In this document: in pieces, positions 1 to 9,564 of the stretch
Layout of the letters: each line of letters starts with the position of its first letter
Position numbering within the stretch: the stretch's first letter is position 1
From: Planctomycetota bacterium
GTDB lineage: Bacteria > Planctomycetota > UBA1135 > GCA-002686595
Direction of reading: 5' to 3'
NCBI GenBank assembly: GCA_012959785.1
Contig: DUCM01000005.1
Coordinates: 338,419-402,418 of the forward strand
Length of the DNA: 64,000 nucleotides
The notes under the pieces: model-generated
What the model was told of the DNA's origin: nothing
Seen by the model: the letters and a program-made list of their open reading frames with translations, nothing else
The model's database searches: none
Position numbers and translations under genes: made by a program

Positions 1-3000
1 CACTCGGAGTTGATCAGCTTGGACTCGAAGACCGGCGAGCTGCTGATCGGAGCCCTCGCTCACAACGAAGACTGGAAACACGCCGCAGAGCTTTCCTTCG
101 CCTGGATGAACAACGGCCAGCACCTGGAACCCGCTTTCCTCGAGCTCATGTGCCACGCCATGTACAAAGCAGAGCGCTGGGCCGGCCTGGTCCTGGGCGC
201 CAACCATCTGGCCATGGTGGGCTCCACGGAACAGGCCATTGTCGCGGGCTTCTACCGCGGACTGGGATGCGCCAACGCGGCCAAACCCAACCTCAAGCGC
301 GCCTTCCTGGGGCTGCGGACCTTCGCCAGCAGCCGCGTGAACGAGCCCTTCCCCGGTGCCCGGGCCCTGGCCTGGGCACGCCTCGCCGATCTGCACCGCG
401 ACGAGGGCGATACCCTCAAGGAGCGTGCGACCCTCGGCGCCGCCCTCACCGAGGATCCGGGCATCGACGGCCAATTTTGGCTGCGACGGGCCACGATCCA
501 GTTGGAGGCGCGCCACTCGGGCTACCAACTGCCCCTCGAATCCTGGACCCAGGCCATGAGTCGGCTGCCACAACGCACCGTGGAACTCATGCCGACCTTC
601 CTCGAATTGGGCCAAAAAGCCCTGCTGGCCCAGGACCGAGATGTTCAGGTCATCTACGCCGACCTGAAGCGCAAGGAAATGTCCCTGCCCCGGCGCAGCT
701 ACGGCCCCTTCGTGCTCTTGCAACTCGCACAGCTCCACGGCCAAGCCGGCGACACCGCCGCCCAAGCGGTGGTAGCCACGAGGCTCTTGGACCAGTACCC
801 CGGCTTCCTGCCCGCCCTCGACCAGATCATCGTGGCCCGGGAAAGCGAGGGCAACCGGCGCAAGTTCGTCGAACGGGTGGTCCAACGGGCCGAGCTCGTG
901 GGACTCGATGCACGCACACTGCAATGGCTCGATACGGTGGCCCACGATGAGTTCAAGCCCGAGCAGACCATTCGCATGATGCAGGTCGACACCGGCGGCA
1001 ACGGCCGCTTGATGGTGGCCCAGTGGCAGGAAGCGAGGGGAGACATCGTCGAGGCACTCGCCACTCTCGGCGCGCCGAACAAGGTGCAGCGCGGTGAACG
1101 CGAATTGCTGCTCGGTGCCCGCATCGAGATCGAACAGGGGCACTATCAGGAAGCCCTGATCTGGCTCGACGCCATGCCCGAGGACGGCGTCCACACCAGC
1201 CGCCGATTGGAGCTGAGCCTGCTCTCTGCCTTGCAGGTCAAGAACCCCCGCCGCATTCGCTCCCTGGCCGCGGAGATCGTCGAGCGCACCGATAGCGACC
1301 CGCTCGAGATCCTCCGGCTAGCCAATATCTTCCTGCGCCTGGGCCATCCTAACGGTGTTCTGGAATTGCTTGACAAGCTCGAAGAATCAGCCCAAGCAGC
1401 GAATCTCGATCTGCCCACCGGGGCCCTACTTCTGGGCCGCGCCCTGGCGCTGCTTTCCAAAGGAGACCAAGCAGAAGCGCAGCAGCCCAGCGAGGAAATC
1501 GCCCGCGCCGAGTCCTTCCTGAGCGAGACAGAAGGCGCCGCCCTGCGCCTGCTCGCAGACAGCCAGAGAGCTGACCGGGAGGCCTGCGCTGACACCGCGG
1601 CCTACCTTCTCGAAAGAGACGCCAGCCTCAGCGAAGAAGCCACGGCGCTCTTGTTCCTCTTCACCGATCGCGAGGAAGAAGCCCGAGACATGGCCGACTT
1701 CGCTCTGGAACTCGTGCCCGAGTCCCTGACCTGGGCGCTGGTTTCGACCATGGCCCGCATGAGCCTGGACGAGCCCCTGGCCTTGCCCGCGGGCTTTGGC
1801 TCCCGGGCCGCCGAGCAGACCCAGGCGCTCTTCGCAACAGGTCAGGACGCAGAGGACTCCCGGCTGAAAATCGCCGCCCTGCTCTTCGCGGAAGCCTCCC
1901 CCGTCTTCCACCCCTACCTGCAATCGCGCTGGCGGGATCTCCACCGGACCAAACGGGGCACCTTCTGGCCGCGACTCAAAGAAGCCGCCGTGCTCGAAGA
2001 CATGGGCCTGGGCAGCGAAGCGCGCCCCAAGCTCGAAACCCTGGCCCTCACCTTTCGCGATTGCCTGGTGGTCTGGGAGCGTTACGAAGACTCCTTGGCG
2101 CGCTCCCTGGGTTCAGGCGAACATCCCAAGCTCGCGAGCGTCCACTCGCAGCGCCTGGTGCTGGTGGCGCGAGCCTACCCCGGCGGCGCCGAAGCTGCCT
2201 TGCTCGCGGCCAAGAGCGCCATGGAAGAAGAGCAGTGGGAACAAGCCCGCGACAACTTGAGCGCGCAGCTAAGAGAGCATCCCGGCTCCATCGAGCCCCT
2301 GGCCCTCGCAGCCCAGGTGCAAGGACACCTGGGCCAATGGACCGATGCCCTGGACCTGTGGCGCGCCGTCATGGACAGCCCAAACCGCGCCCGCGCTCGG
2401 CGCCAGTTGTCCGCCATGATCGCGGCCTTGGCCGAAGCTAACCGTAGCGCTCCGGCGAGCTTCACGAGGGCGGCCCATGTGGAAGAGCTCGAGCAACTCG
2501 CCGCTGCCTGGCCCCGCGACCCGCGGCCCACCCTGGCCCTGGCCCGACTGGACCGCGACATGGATCCCGCCAACCCATCCCTGGGAGCTGGACGCGCCCT
2601 GGCGCGCCTGTTCAGCTTCCGCCGGGACTCGGGGGGGCAATCCCTCGAGTCGCTCCAGCGCGGCTCGACTCGCGCCTGGGCGGAATTCTTCGTCGCCGTG
2701 GACCCGGGCTCAGCCGAGGACTTCTTGAGTTCCGAGCTTGAAGCCCAACCCGGCAACATCGTGCTCTGGCGACTCTTGGGCCAAGTGCACCGCAAACTCG
2801 GTCGCCTCAAGGAGTCCCAACGGCTCTTGACCATCGCCAACAAGATGACCCAAGACGCTGGCATCCAGTTGGAACTGGCGCGCACCGCCCTGGCCACAGG
2901 TAGCGGTCCGCGGACCATCGCCCGCTCCATGCGAGGCATGAACATGATCGCGGACGCAGCTCAACTCTTGCAAGGCCGCCTGATACTCAACGAATCGATC

Positions 3001-3270
3001 CTCAATCAACACGAAGAGGGTGGCTGGGAAGGCACTATCGCGCAGCTCACTCAAATCTGGAACAACCCCGCGCACCTGACCAGCGCAGGCGATCGCGCCG
3101 CCCTCGCCACGCTCCTTGCACGGGGCCTCCTTTTGCGCGATGCAGAGGGCGATGCGGTCCGGACGCAAGCCATGCTCTCAACCCATCTCGAAGGCGCCGA
3201 CCCACTCTACCAACGCGAGACCATGGAGGTCCTGATCAACCTCGCGCGTGCGCGCATGATCAGTCCCTAG
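1..3270 (+). CDS. TPR-like helical repeat protein, 5' end outside window
   Basis: The reading frame is open from the first base to a TAG at 3268-3270, giving about 1,089 codons. The start codon is probably upstream of the window; the first in-window candidate, TTG at 10, has no visible ribosome site. The protein is built of degenerate helical pairs in the TPR style, for example IEQGHYQEALIWLDAMP near residue 380 and LWRLLGQVHRKLGRLKESQ near residue 920. It is rich in Ala, Leu and Glu and has no catalytic motif I can recognise. Large TPR proteins of this kind act as scaffolds, often in envelope or exopolysaccharide assembly. It faces the exopolysaccharide operon end to end, so a link such as a PrsT-like role is possible but unproven. 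I cannot see whether it carries a signal peptide. Confidence 0.8.
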   Translation, partial: HSELISLDSKTGELLIGALAHNEDWKHAAELSFAWMNNGQHLEPAFLELMCHAMYKAERWAGLVLGANHLAMVGSTEQAIVAGFYRGLGCANAAKPNLKRAFLGLRTFASSRVNEPFPGARALAWARLADLHRDEGDTLKERATLGAALTEDPGIDGQFWLRRATIQLEARHSGYQLPLESWTQAMSRLPQRTVELMPTFLELGQKALLAQDRDVQVIYADLKRKEMSLPRRSYGPFVLLQLAQLHGQAGDTAAQAVVATRLLDQYPGFLPALDQIIVARESEGNRRKFVERVVQRAELVGLDARTLQWLDTVAHDEFKPEQTIRMMQVDTGGNGRLMVAQWQEARGDIVEALATLGAPNKVQRGERELLLGARIEIEQGHYQEALIWLDAMPEDGVHTSRRLELSLLSALQVKNPRRIRSLAAEIVERTDSDPLEILRLANIFLRLGHPNGVLELLDKLEESAQAANLDLPTGALLLGRALALLSKGDQAEAQQPSEEIARAESFLSETEGAALRLLADSQRADREACADTAAYLLERDASLSEEATALLFLFTDREEEARDMADFALELVPESLTWALVSTMARMSLDEPLALPAGFGSRAAEQTQALFATGQDAEDSRLKIAALLFAEASPVFHPYLQSRWRDLHRTKRGTFWPRLKEAAVLEDMGLGSEARPKLETLALTFRDCLVVWERYEDSLARSLGSGEHPKLASVHSQRLVLVARAYPGGAEAALLAAKSAMEEEQWEQARDNLSAQLREHPGSIEPLALAAQVQGHLGQWTDALDLWRAVMDSPNRARARRQLSAMIAALAEANRSAPASFTRAAHVEELEQLAAAWPRDPRPTLALARLDRDMDPANPSLGAGRALARLFSFRRDSGGQSLESLQRGSTRAWAEFFVAVDPGSAEDFLSSELEAQPGNIVLWRLLGQVHRKLGRLKESQRLLTIANKMTQDAGIQLELARTALATGSGPRTIARSMRGMNMIADAAQLLQGRLILNESILNQHEEGGWEGTIAQLTQIWNNPAHLTSAGDRAALATLLARGLLLRDAEGDAVRTQAMLSTHLEGADPLYQRETMEVLINLARARMISP

Positions 3271-3677
3271 AGCTGCGCGAGTGCCAGTGAGCAGATAGCG
3301 TTTCGCAAGGGGGGCCTTTTCTGCGCGCAGAGCGTCCGTTTTCGGTGGGGCCTTCGTGCGCCTCCCCGGGACAGCTGCACGCTGCTTTGCTATCCTGGCC
3401 TGGCAGGACGATTGCCCAGCTCTGCACCCAGCGCATCCGCCTGATGCTCCGTGTTCAAAAAAGCCAGGAAGGCCGGCGTTCGAGCAAGCCATGCAGGCCA
3501 GATGTGCTTTTTTGACCGCCAGGGGCGCTAGCCTGCCCTTCGGAGACGGCCTGCGCTGCGTCAGTGGCAACACCCAGCGCCTCGAGATTGCGATCGCGAC
3601 TTCCGCTGGCACTCGTAGGCCACATTTTGCTTGAATGCCCGCCGTGTCAGGTCGCAACGACCCTGACACCGGGCGGG
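3271..3677. other. Intergenic stretch between convergent genes
   Basis: 407 bases lie between the stop of the TPR gene (+) and the stop of the polysaccharide deacetylase gene (-). Short open frames exist on both strands but have atypical composition and resemble no family I know. The only structure I see is the hairpin at its right edge, listed separately. Confidence 0.6.
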
Positions 3678-3678
3678 C
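3637..3678 (-). terminator. Stem-loop just after the exopolysaccharide operon
   Basis: The arm at 3637-3651 (gcccgccgtgtcagg) pairs with 3662-3678, with a two-base bulge and a ten-base loop. It begins exactly at the stop codon of the last gene of the minus-strand operon, which suggests a transcription end or an mRNA-stabilising hairpin. No T-tract follows on either strand, so it is not a textbook intrinsic terminator. Confidence 0.5.
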
Positions 3679-4520
3679 TAGAGCACTCCGACTTCTCTCA
3701 GGACCTTGTGGTAGGTCGTGAACTCGTGCTGGGCGAGCAGCGCCTCGAGCCGCGGCAAGGTGCGCTCGAGATTGAGGTAGTGGCGCAGGCGCGCCGAAGC
3801 GCCGGCGGGACAGCGTGGCTGGGCGGGATCAAACTCCCAGGGGTGCATGTAGAGCGCCACGGGGCGACCCAGGGACTCGATGCGAGCCAGGGCCGCGCGG
3901 GTCAGAGAGAGGGGCAACAGGCGGAAATAACCGCCGCCGCCCACGGGCCAATTGCGGCCGAAGAAGGGCACGGTGGAGACCGGAAACTCCACCAACTCCC
4001 CCGCCCCACCAGGCGCCTGCACGGTGGAGACTCCGGGTTCGAAACCGGGCACCCCGTAGACCGGATGGCGCACGGGATGGACGCTGGAGTCATAGCGGTA
4101 GCCGCGGGCCACGAGCGTGTCGAAGGCCCACCAACTGCGCTTGGTCAGGGTGAAGGTCGAGGCGCGAAAGCCTAGCGGCGCGGGGGCACCGGCGGCGCTC
4201 AGGGCGCGCTCGGTGCGGGCCAGGTCGGCCTCGAAACCGCCCGGGCCGAGTTCCCAAAGGAACCGGTGGTCGTAGCCGTGACTGGCCACCTCGTGACCGG
4301 CATCGAGGCAGCGCACAACCCAGTTTGGATGGCGCTCAGCGATCCAACCCAGGAAGAAAAAGGTCGCTTGGGCGCCGTGGCGCTCAAGGGCCGCGAGGAT
4401 CGCGCCCATGCCGATATCCAGACGCGAAGGCACCGAGTCCCAACCCTCGCGAGGAAAGTTCCCGGCCAGATTGGCGACCTGAAAGTACTCCTCCACATCA
4501 AAACTGAGTGCGTGTTGCAT
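3678..4520 (-). CDS. Polysaccharide deacetylase, DUF3473 / exosortase-A-associated type
   Basis: 280 aa. NodB-fold deacetylase predicted to remove N- or O-acetyl groups from an extracellular polysaccharide. The N-terminus has LSFDVEEYFQV (residues 5-15), with the DVE metal and catalytic aspartates typical of the branch that clusters with exosortase A. It is followed by ATFFFLGW (residues 52-59) and the second metal motif HEVASHGYDH (75-84). The C-terminal half carries GGGYFRLLP and LYMHPWEFD, typical of the DUF3473 extension. No signal peptide is seen. It is the last gene of the operon, starting 5 bases after the asparagine-synthase stop, so it is probably translationally coupled to it. Confidence 0.9.
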   Translation of the reverse strand: MQHALSFDVEEYFQVANLAGNFPREGWDSVPSRLDIGMGAILAALERHGAQATFFFLGWIAERHPNWVVRCLDAGHEVASHGYDHRFLWELGPGGFEADLARTERALSAAGAPAPLGFRASTFTLTKRSWWAFDTLVARGYRYDSSVHPVRHPVYGVPGFEPGVSTVQAPGGAGELVEFPVSTVPFFGRNWPVGGGGYFRLLPLSLTRAALARIESLGRPVALYMHPWEFDPAQPRCPAGASARLRHYLNLERTLPRLEALLAQHEFTTYHKVLREVGVL

Positions 4521-4525
4521 GGCCT

Positions 4526-6415
4526 CTAGCAGACGATCCTGGCAACCTCATGGCGTTGTCGCCAGTGCTCCAGGACCAAGAGGCTCCAGAGTAGACTGGA
4601 ATGGTCCCGCGCGCCGCTCTGGTGCTCGCGCAAGCGTGCGCCAGCCACCCCGCGGTCGATCCAGTCCGTGGGCAGGCTGTGGATGGCGGCTTCCACCACC
4701 GGGGCCAGGGGTCCCTTGAGCCAGGTCCGCAGGGGCGTATCGAAGCCGCGCTTGGCGCCATCGAGAACGCGGGCCGGCAGCCTGGTCGCCAGGGCCCGAC
4801 GCAGGGCCAGCTTGCCACGACCTGCGCCGATTTTTTGGGCAGCAGGCAAGGAAACGAAGCGCTCCACCAAGCGGTGGTCCAGGAGCGGTACGCGCACTTC
4901 GAGGGAGACCGCCATGGATGCGCGGTCGGTCTTGCACAGGATTTGTTCGGGCAGGAAGGTCTTGAAGTCGGCGTACTGCGCGCGGAAAAGCGCATCGTCT
5001 ATCCGCGGAAGCCGGTAATGATCGTAGAAGGCGTCAAATGGATCGTGGGCCTGGAGAGCTGCGCGCAAGTCCGGCGCGAGGACCGCCAGAGCCTCTCCCA
5101 GGGCGAGTTGCGTCAGGCTGGTGTAATAGGCCCGAGCCGGATCGCGGCCCAGGTTTTCCAGGGTGCTCTTGGCGCGCAAGAAACGCGGCGCGCGGTCGAG
5201 CTTGGGGTAGAGGGCCCCCAGTTTGCCTGCGGCGAGGCAGCCCCAGGAACCCAGACTGCGTCGCGCTCGGTCTTCGGCCACGGCGTACACATAGCGCCGG
5301 TAGCCACCGAAGATCTCGTCTCCCCCATCACCGGAGAGGGCCACGGTGACATGTTCCTTCGCCATCTCCGAAACGAGGTAGGTGGGTACCGTGGATGAAT
5401 CAGCTAGGGGTTCGTCGAAGTGCCAGGGCAACTTCTCGATGGCCAGGGTAGGGTCGGGCTTCAAGACCTTGGTGTGGTGCACGAGTCCCAACCGGGAAGC
5501 GGTGGCCCCCGCCTGGGTGAGCTCGTCATGGCTCTTTTCCTCAAAACCCACACTGCAAGCCACCACCGCGCCGGCAGAAGAGGCCGCCATGGAATGCACC
5601 ACGGCCGTGCTGTCGATGCCGCCCGAAAGAAAAGCGCCCAGGGGCACATCGGCCACCATGCGACTCTCCACCGCGCGATCGATCCATTCGAGGATTTCCT
5701 CGTCGGGGGCACTCGTCCGTTGTGCGTCAAGAGGCAGGTCCCAGTAGCGCCGTAGCTCTGGTTCCGCACCAGGGCTCCAGAGCAGCGAGTGACCGGCTTC
5801 GAGACGTTGCAGCCCGGCCCAGGCGGACTGCGGGCCGCTGCAGTAGCCCTGCACCAGATAGTCCAGAAGAGCCTCGCCCCGCAACTCGCGGTCGAAGGCG
5901 CCGCTGGCCAGGATGGCCTTGGGTTCGCTGGCCCAGAAGAGGCCCTCGGGGGTGCTGGCCCAGAAGAGCGGCTTGATGCCTATCCGGTCGCGGGCCAGAA
6001 AAAGGCGCGGCGAACCGGCCTGGCGAAAGTCACAGATGACCAGGGCAAACATGCCCACCAAAGCCTCGACAAGGTCGGGGCCGCGCTCCTCGAAGAGGTG
6101 CACCAGGATCTCTACATCCGAGTCAGACTGAAAACTGTGGCCCTGGCCCTCGAGTTCGGCGCGCAGTTCCCGGTAGTTGTAGATCTCGCCGTTGCACACC
6201 ACAGCGATGGTCTGGTCCTCGTTCCAAATCGGCTGGTGGCCGCCCTGGAGGTCGATGATCGAAAGCCGCCGAAAGCCCATGGCCACGCCTTCTCGAAACA
6301 AATCTCCCTCGTCGTCGGGACCGCGGTGCACCAGGGTCGCGTTCATGGCAGCCAAGCGACTGCGATCGGGCACAGCATCGGCGGAATGCACCGCGAAGCC
6401 GCATAGGCCGCACAT
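4526..6415 (-). CDS. asnB: Asparagine synthase-like amidotransferase (glutamine-hydrolysing)
   Basis: 629 aa, the usual length for this family. The Ntn glutaminase domain starts with the catalytic Cys2 (MCGLCGF), then VHRGPDDEG and CNGEIYNYRELR. The synthetase domain has the ATP-pyrophosphatase loop LSGGIDSTAV near residue 262 and the motif LSGDGGDEIFGGY. By family it moves ammonia from glutamine onto a carboxyl group through a beta-aspartyl-AMP-type intermediate. Copies in exosortase-A-type clusters, between the ligase-like and deacetylase genes, are thought to amidate a sugar acid or peptide of the exported polymer rather than make free asparagine, and this gene has exactly that setting. 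It lies 5 bases downstream of the ligase-like gene. Confidence 0.9.
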   Translation of the reverse strand: MCGLCGFAVHSADAVPDRSRLAAMNATLVHRGPDDEGDLFREGVAMGFRRLSIIDLQGGHQPIWNEDQTIAVVCNGEIYNYRELRAELEGQGHSFQSDSDVEILVHLFEERGPDLVEALVGMFALVICDFRQAGSPRLFLARDRIGIKPLFWASTPEGLFWASEPKAILASGAFDRELRGEALLDYLVQGYCSGPQSAWAGLQRLEAGHSLLWSPGAEPELRRYWDLPLDAQRTSAPDEEILEWIDRAVESRMVADVPLGAFLSGGIDSTAVVHSMAASSAGAVVACSVGFEEKSHDELTQAGATASRLGLVHHTKVLKPDPTLAIEKLPWHFDEPLADSSTVPTYLVSEMAKEHVTVALSGDGGDEIFGGYRRYVYAVAEDRARRSLGSWGCLAAGKLGALYPKLDRAPRFLRAKSTLENLGRDPARAYYTSLTQLALGEALAVLAPDLRAALQAHDPFDAFYDHYRLPRIDDALFRAQYADFKTFLPEQILCKTDRASMAVSLEVRVPLLDHRLVERFVSLPAAQKIGAGRGKLALRRALATRLPARVLDGAKRGFDTPLRTWLKGPLAPVVEAAIHSLPTDWIDRGVAGARLREHQSGARDHSSLLWSLLVLEHWRQRHEVARIVC

Positions 6416-6420
6416 GGAAC

Positions 6421-7809
6421 CTAGAAGCCGCTCTCGAGAGCTGGGCGGCGGTTGAAGCCCCGGCGGCCTTGGCCCATGCCAAAGCCTACTCCGCGCACGG
6501 CCTGCAGAGTGCGGCGCCCTTCGCTACGGCCGGGATAGTTGATGGGACTTTCCATCTCGCGCCGGGCGATGGTGGTGAAGGCCAGGATCAAGGCCACCCA
6601 GTGGTAGAAGAGGTCGAAGTGGGCGCGGTTCAAGAAAATGCTCCCGAGCATGAAGGTCACTAGCGAGGCCTCGAACATGGTGGTGTAGTTTAGGATCCAG
6701 CTCGAGTGATAGCGCAGTCGAGCCTGATGGCGCAGGCGCCACAGGTCGAAGAGGCTCAAGACGAGGAGCAGAAGGTACAGCAGGAAGGCTAGCGAACCGC
6801 ACTCGGCCCAGATTTGCAGGTAACTGTTGTGGGCCACGGCGGTGCCGCCCTGGGCGTAGCCTCGTTCCACCGTTTCGGGGTTGTAGCTTTGGTAGTTGTC
6901 CTGGAAGTGCCCGAAACCCACGCCAAAGACGGGGTTTTCCTTGATCATCTCACGGGCGGTGCGCCAGGCAGCGAGGCGCGCCTGAGCCGAGTCATCCTGC
7001 TCGTAGTCGGCGATCGACTGCACCCGATCGAGGTAGATTTTGGGTCCGGCGAAGCTAACCCCCACTACGATCAGACCCACCATCGCGAGCCCCGCAAGTT
7101 GATTGCGGGAACGAACAACCAGCACGAGGATGCCCGCCGCCATGGCCAGCAATCCACCCCGCGACTGGGTCATCAGAATCGTGAGCATGGTCAAGGGCAC
7201 GCATACAAGCAGCACGCGCCGCAAAACGTCGCGCTTCTCCGAGTGGCCGATCATCCACAACATGGGAATCCCCATGCCGAGGGCCAGGGCGAAATCGTTG
7301 TTGTCCTGAAGCATCCCTCCCGGGCCCCGCAGGATCACCAGTGTGCCCCCGGATAAAACACCCATCAAACCCGACTTGTAGCCGAAGAAGGCGAAGCTGA
7401 GGGCGATAACCCAGAGCATCATGCGCAATCTGGCCCGGGTGTTGACCATGCCCGTCGTGAAGAGCGCAATCAGGATGACCTTCGAGAACTCAGCGAAACC
7501 CGGCAAGTCCGCTGGATCGGCCCCGCGGTTCTGCAGAATCGATACGCCCACCAACAAGACCATGCAAACCATGATCGCGGTACGCACCGAGTTGAGCATG
7601 AAGCGGCGCTCGCGGGACGAAGCAAAAAAGCCCGCAAAGGTCACCACCGAGACATAGAACGACCAGCGAATCTCCCTCGCGAAACCCCAGGTGAGATCCT
7701 GGATCCGCATGTAGGCCAGCAGCGAGAACAAGAGCAGCCCGACGAAGGGCTTTCTGAAGCAAATCGGCAGGGCCCCCAGAATAAGGAGGCTGACTACAAT
7801 GTCCCGCAT
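6421..7809 (-). CDS. O-antigen ligase / Wzy-like membrane protein (exosortase-A-associated type)
   Basis: 462 aa, about ten to twelve hydrophobic segments. The N-terminus (MRDIVVSLLILGALPICFRK, then a segment with YMRIQDLTWGFA) closely follows the pattern of the putative O-glycosylation ligases found with exosortase A. The conserved large loop contains NPVFGVGFGHFQ and AHNSYLQIWAECG, with the His used by WaaL/Wzy enzymes. Predicted role: polymerising or transferring a lipid-linked glycan at the outer face of the inner membrane. It sits between the Wzz-like gene (94-base gap) and the amidotransferase gene (5-base gap). The ligase and polymerase families are hard to tell apart from sequence alone. 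Confidence 0.85.
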   Translation of the reverse strand: MRDIVVSLLILGALPICFRKPFVGLLLFSLLAYMRIQDLTWGFAREIRWSFYVSVVTFAGFFASSRERRFMLNSVRTAIMVCMVLLVGVSILQNRGADPADLPGFAEFSKVILIALFTTGMVNTRARLRMMLWVIALSFAFFGYKSGLMGVLSGGTLVILRGPGGMLQDNNDFALALGMGIPMLWMIGHSEKRDVLRRVLLVCVPLTMLTILMTQSRGGLLAMAAGILVLVVRSRNQLAGLAMVGLIVVGVSFAGPKIYLDRVQSIADYEQDDSAQARLAAWRTAREMIKENPVFGVGFGHFQDNYQSYNPETVERGYAQGGTAVAHNSYLQIWAECGSLAFLLYLLLLVLSLFDLWRLRHQARLRYHSSWILNYTTMFEASLVTFMLGSIFLNRAHFDLFYHWVALILAFTTIARREMESPINYPGRSEGRRTLQAVRGVGFGMGQGRRGFNRRPALESGF

Positions 7810-7903
7810 GGCTTGGGTCCTCGCCCTCTAGCGCGTAGCAAACCCGGCGCCAATGGCGCGGGCCACAGGGATGGGGCGCGGAGAGGGACTCATCGCTTGA
7901 GCC

Positions 7904-9541
7904 CTACAGGAACAGGGAGCGCAGGTCGTCGATAGAAGCGAGGAGTTCCTGACCCAGGAGATCAGGCTCGAATTTCCAAGCCCAGGTGACAAAGCAAACG
8001 ACCCCGATCAAGGCCAGGCTGGAAGCGCCAACCGTGGCCCGTCGCAAGCCCCGGCGGCGGCGTTGGATGCTGGTGACGATGGGGCTGATCACGCCCAGCA
8101 CGGGCACAACCAGGACACGCGAGACGTCGGCCGTGGTGCGAAAGCAACTGCGGCTGAACTCGGCGGTGAGCGCTGACCCCAGGCCCAAGCCGAGGCCCAG
8201 GATAGCGGCGAGCAGAACGATCAGAATCGGGTTGGGCTCGGTGGGGTTTGTCGGGGGCTCCACATCCTGAAGAATCTGGAAGGGGTTGCCCGAGGGACCG
8301 TAGAGCACGCCGCGCATTTGTTTCTTCTGCTGCAATTGCAGCTCGATCTCCCCCAGGGTCGTGGTCAGGATCGTGATACGCGCCGAGCGCTCGCTGTCCT
8401 CGCGGTAGGCCTCTGCCAGACTGCGCATCTCGTCGCGGTCGCGACCGATGAGGTCTTGCAGGGAGGCGTGTTCGGTCTCAAGGCTCAGAACATCGCCTTC
8501 GAACGAGGTCACTTGTCGCAAAAGCGCCTGGTAGTCGGGATTGGGCACGAACTCGACACTGGTCAGGCCTTCGCTTTCCTGGCCCTCGAGTTCAGCTATG
8601 CTCTGGCCCAGAGCGAGAAGTTTGGCCTGGGTGGTGCGATAGCGGCTGTGGGCCGGTTTGATGCCTTCGAGGTCTTCCTCGAGAATCTCGCGTTCCTCAA
8701 CCAGGGCCTCGATTTCGGCGGCGTGATCGCGGCCACCGCTGATGGCTGTTTCGGGCACCTCGGGCGCGAGCTCCGCCAACTGCTCTCGACGCAGCTCGAG
8801 GCTGGCGAGGGCCACATCCAGCGTCAGGGCCACGGTCTCCAGGCGCGCCTTGTTGCCTTCAAAGCGCTCGATGGCGGGGTCCTCGAAGCGCTGCTGGTGC
8901 TGCCCGGGAGTCGGCTGAGTGGGCGAGATTTCATGGTCGATGCGCAGATCGGAGAGCCGTTGGCTCTCCCGGTGCCACTCCTTCTCGAGTTCGCCCTTGC
9001 GATTCAGGAGGGTGGTGTACTCGATGTCCACGCGGGTGCGATCGCGCTCCACGACCTGTTCGATCCAGGCCTGTCGCAGGGCTTTCAGGAAGACCTGGGC
9101 CCTGTCGCGGTTCACATCGCGGTACTCGATGGATACGAAGGACGAGCCCACATCACGGCCCTTGTCGGGCACGCTGACGCGAATGTTGTCGCGCACGCGC
9201 AGGCGATACTCCACCTGGTCGCGTCGGCCCAGAGTGAGGTAGTCCGCCCAGTTGAGGTTCTCGATGACCTCGGTGATGCGGCGCATGGAACGGATCTGCT
9301 GCGACGCGTTCTGGGCCACGCCGAGGGTGCGCTCCTTGATGTTGGCGCGGGAATCGCCAGCTGTGAATTGCGAGCGCAACTCGACCTGGGTCTCCACCAA
9401 GAACTTCTTGGGTACGATGACCGCGAAGGCAAGACCCAGCGAAAGCAGGAATAGGGTGGGCAAGAGGATCTGCCACTTGCGTCGCCGAAGGATGCCCAGG
9501 AATTCCTGGATCTGTCCGGGCGGGTCGATTTGAACAGCCAT
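7904..9541 (-). CDS. Wzz/GumC-type polysaccharide chain-length co-polymerase
   Basis: 545 aa. An N-terminal membrane helix (about residues 24-43) follows the cytoplasmic start MAVQIDPPGQIQEFLGILRR. A long Glu/Arg/Gln-rich periplasmic region with coiled-coil character spans about residues 150-420. Two further hydrophobic segments follow near residues 438-462 and 510-530. This is the plan of polysaccharide co-polymerases that set chain length in Wzx/Wzy systems. No Walker A or tyrosine-kinase domain is fused at the C-terminus, and no kinase gene is seen nearby. It sits directly downstream of the Wza-like lipoprotein gene, the usual export pairing. Confidence 0.87.
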   Translation of the reverse strand: MAVQIDPPGQIQEFLGILRRRKWQILLPTLFLLSLGLAFAVIVPKKFLVETQVELRSQFTAGDSRANIKERTLGVAQNASQQIRSMRRITEVIENLNWADYLTLGRRDQVEYRLRVRDNIRVSVPDKGRDVGSSFVSIEYRDVNRDRAQVFLKALRQAWIEQVVERDRTRVDIEYTTLLNRKGELEKEWHRESQRLSDLRIDHEISPTQPTPGQHQQRFEDPAIERFEGNKARLETVALTLDVALASLELRREQLAELAPEVPETAISGGRDHAAEIEALVEEREILEEDLEGIKPAHSRYRTTQAKLLALGQSIAELEGQESEGLTSVEFVPNPDYQALLRQVTSFEGDVLSLETEHASLQDLIGRDRDEMRSLAEAYREDSERSARITILTTTLGEIELQLQQKKQMRGVLYGPSGNPFQILQDVEPPTNPTEPNPILIVLLAAILGLGLGLGSALTAEFSRSCFRTTADVSRVLVVPVLGVISPIVTSIQRRRRGLRRATVGASSLALIGVVCFVTWAWKFEPDLLGQELLASIDDLRSLFL

Positions 9542-9564
9542 AAAACGAGGGTCGCGGGTTGGCG

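Noticed and set aside
3178..3669. Short open frames on both strands between the TPR gene and the deacetylase gene
   Set aside because: No family resemblance, no ribosome site, and composition unlike the flanking genes.
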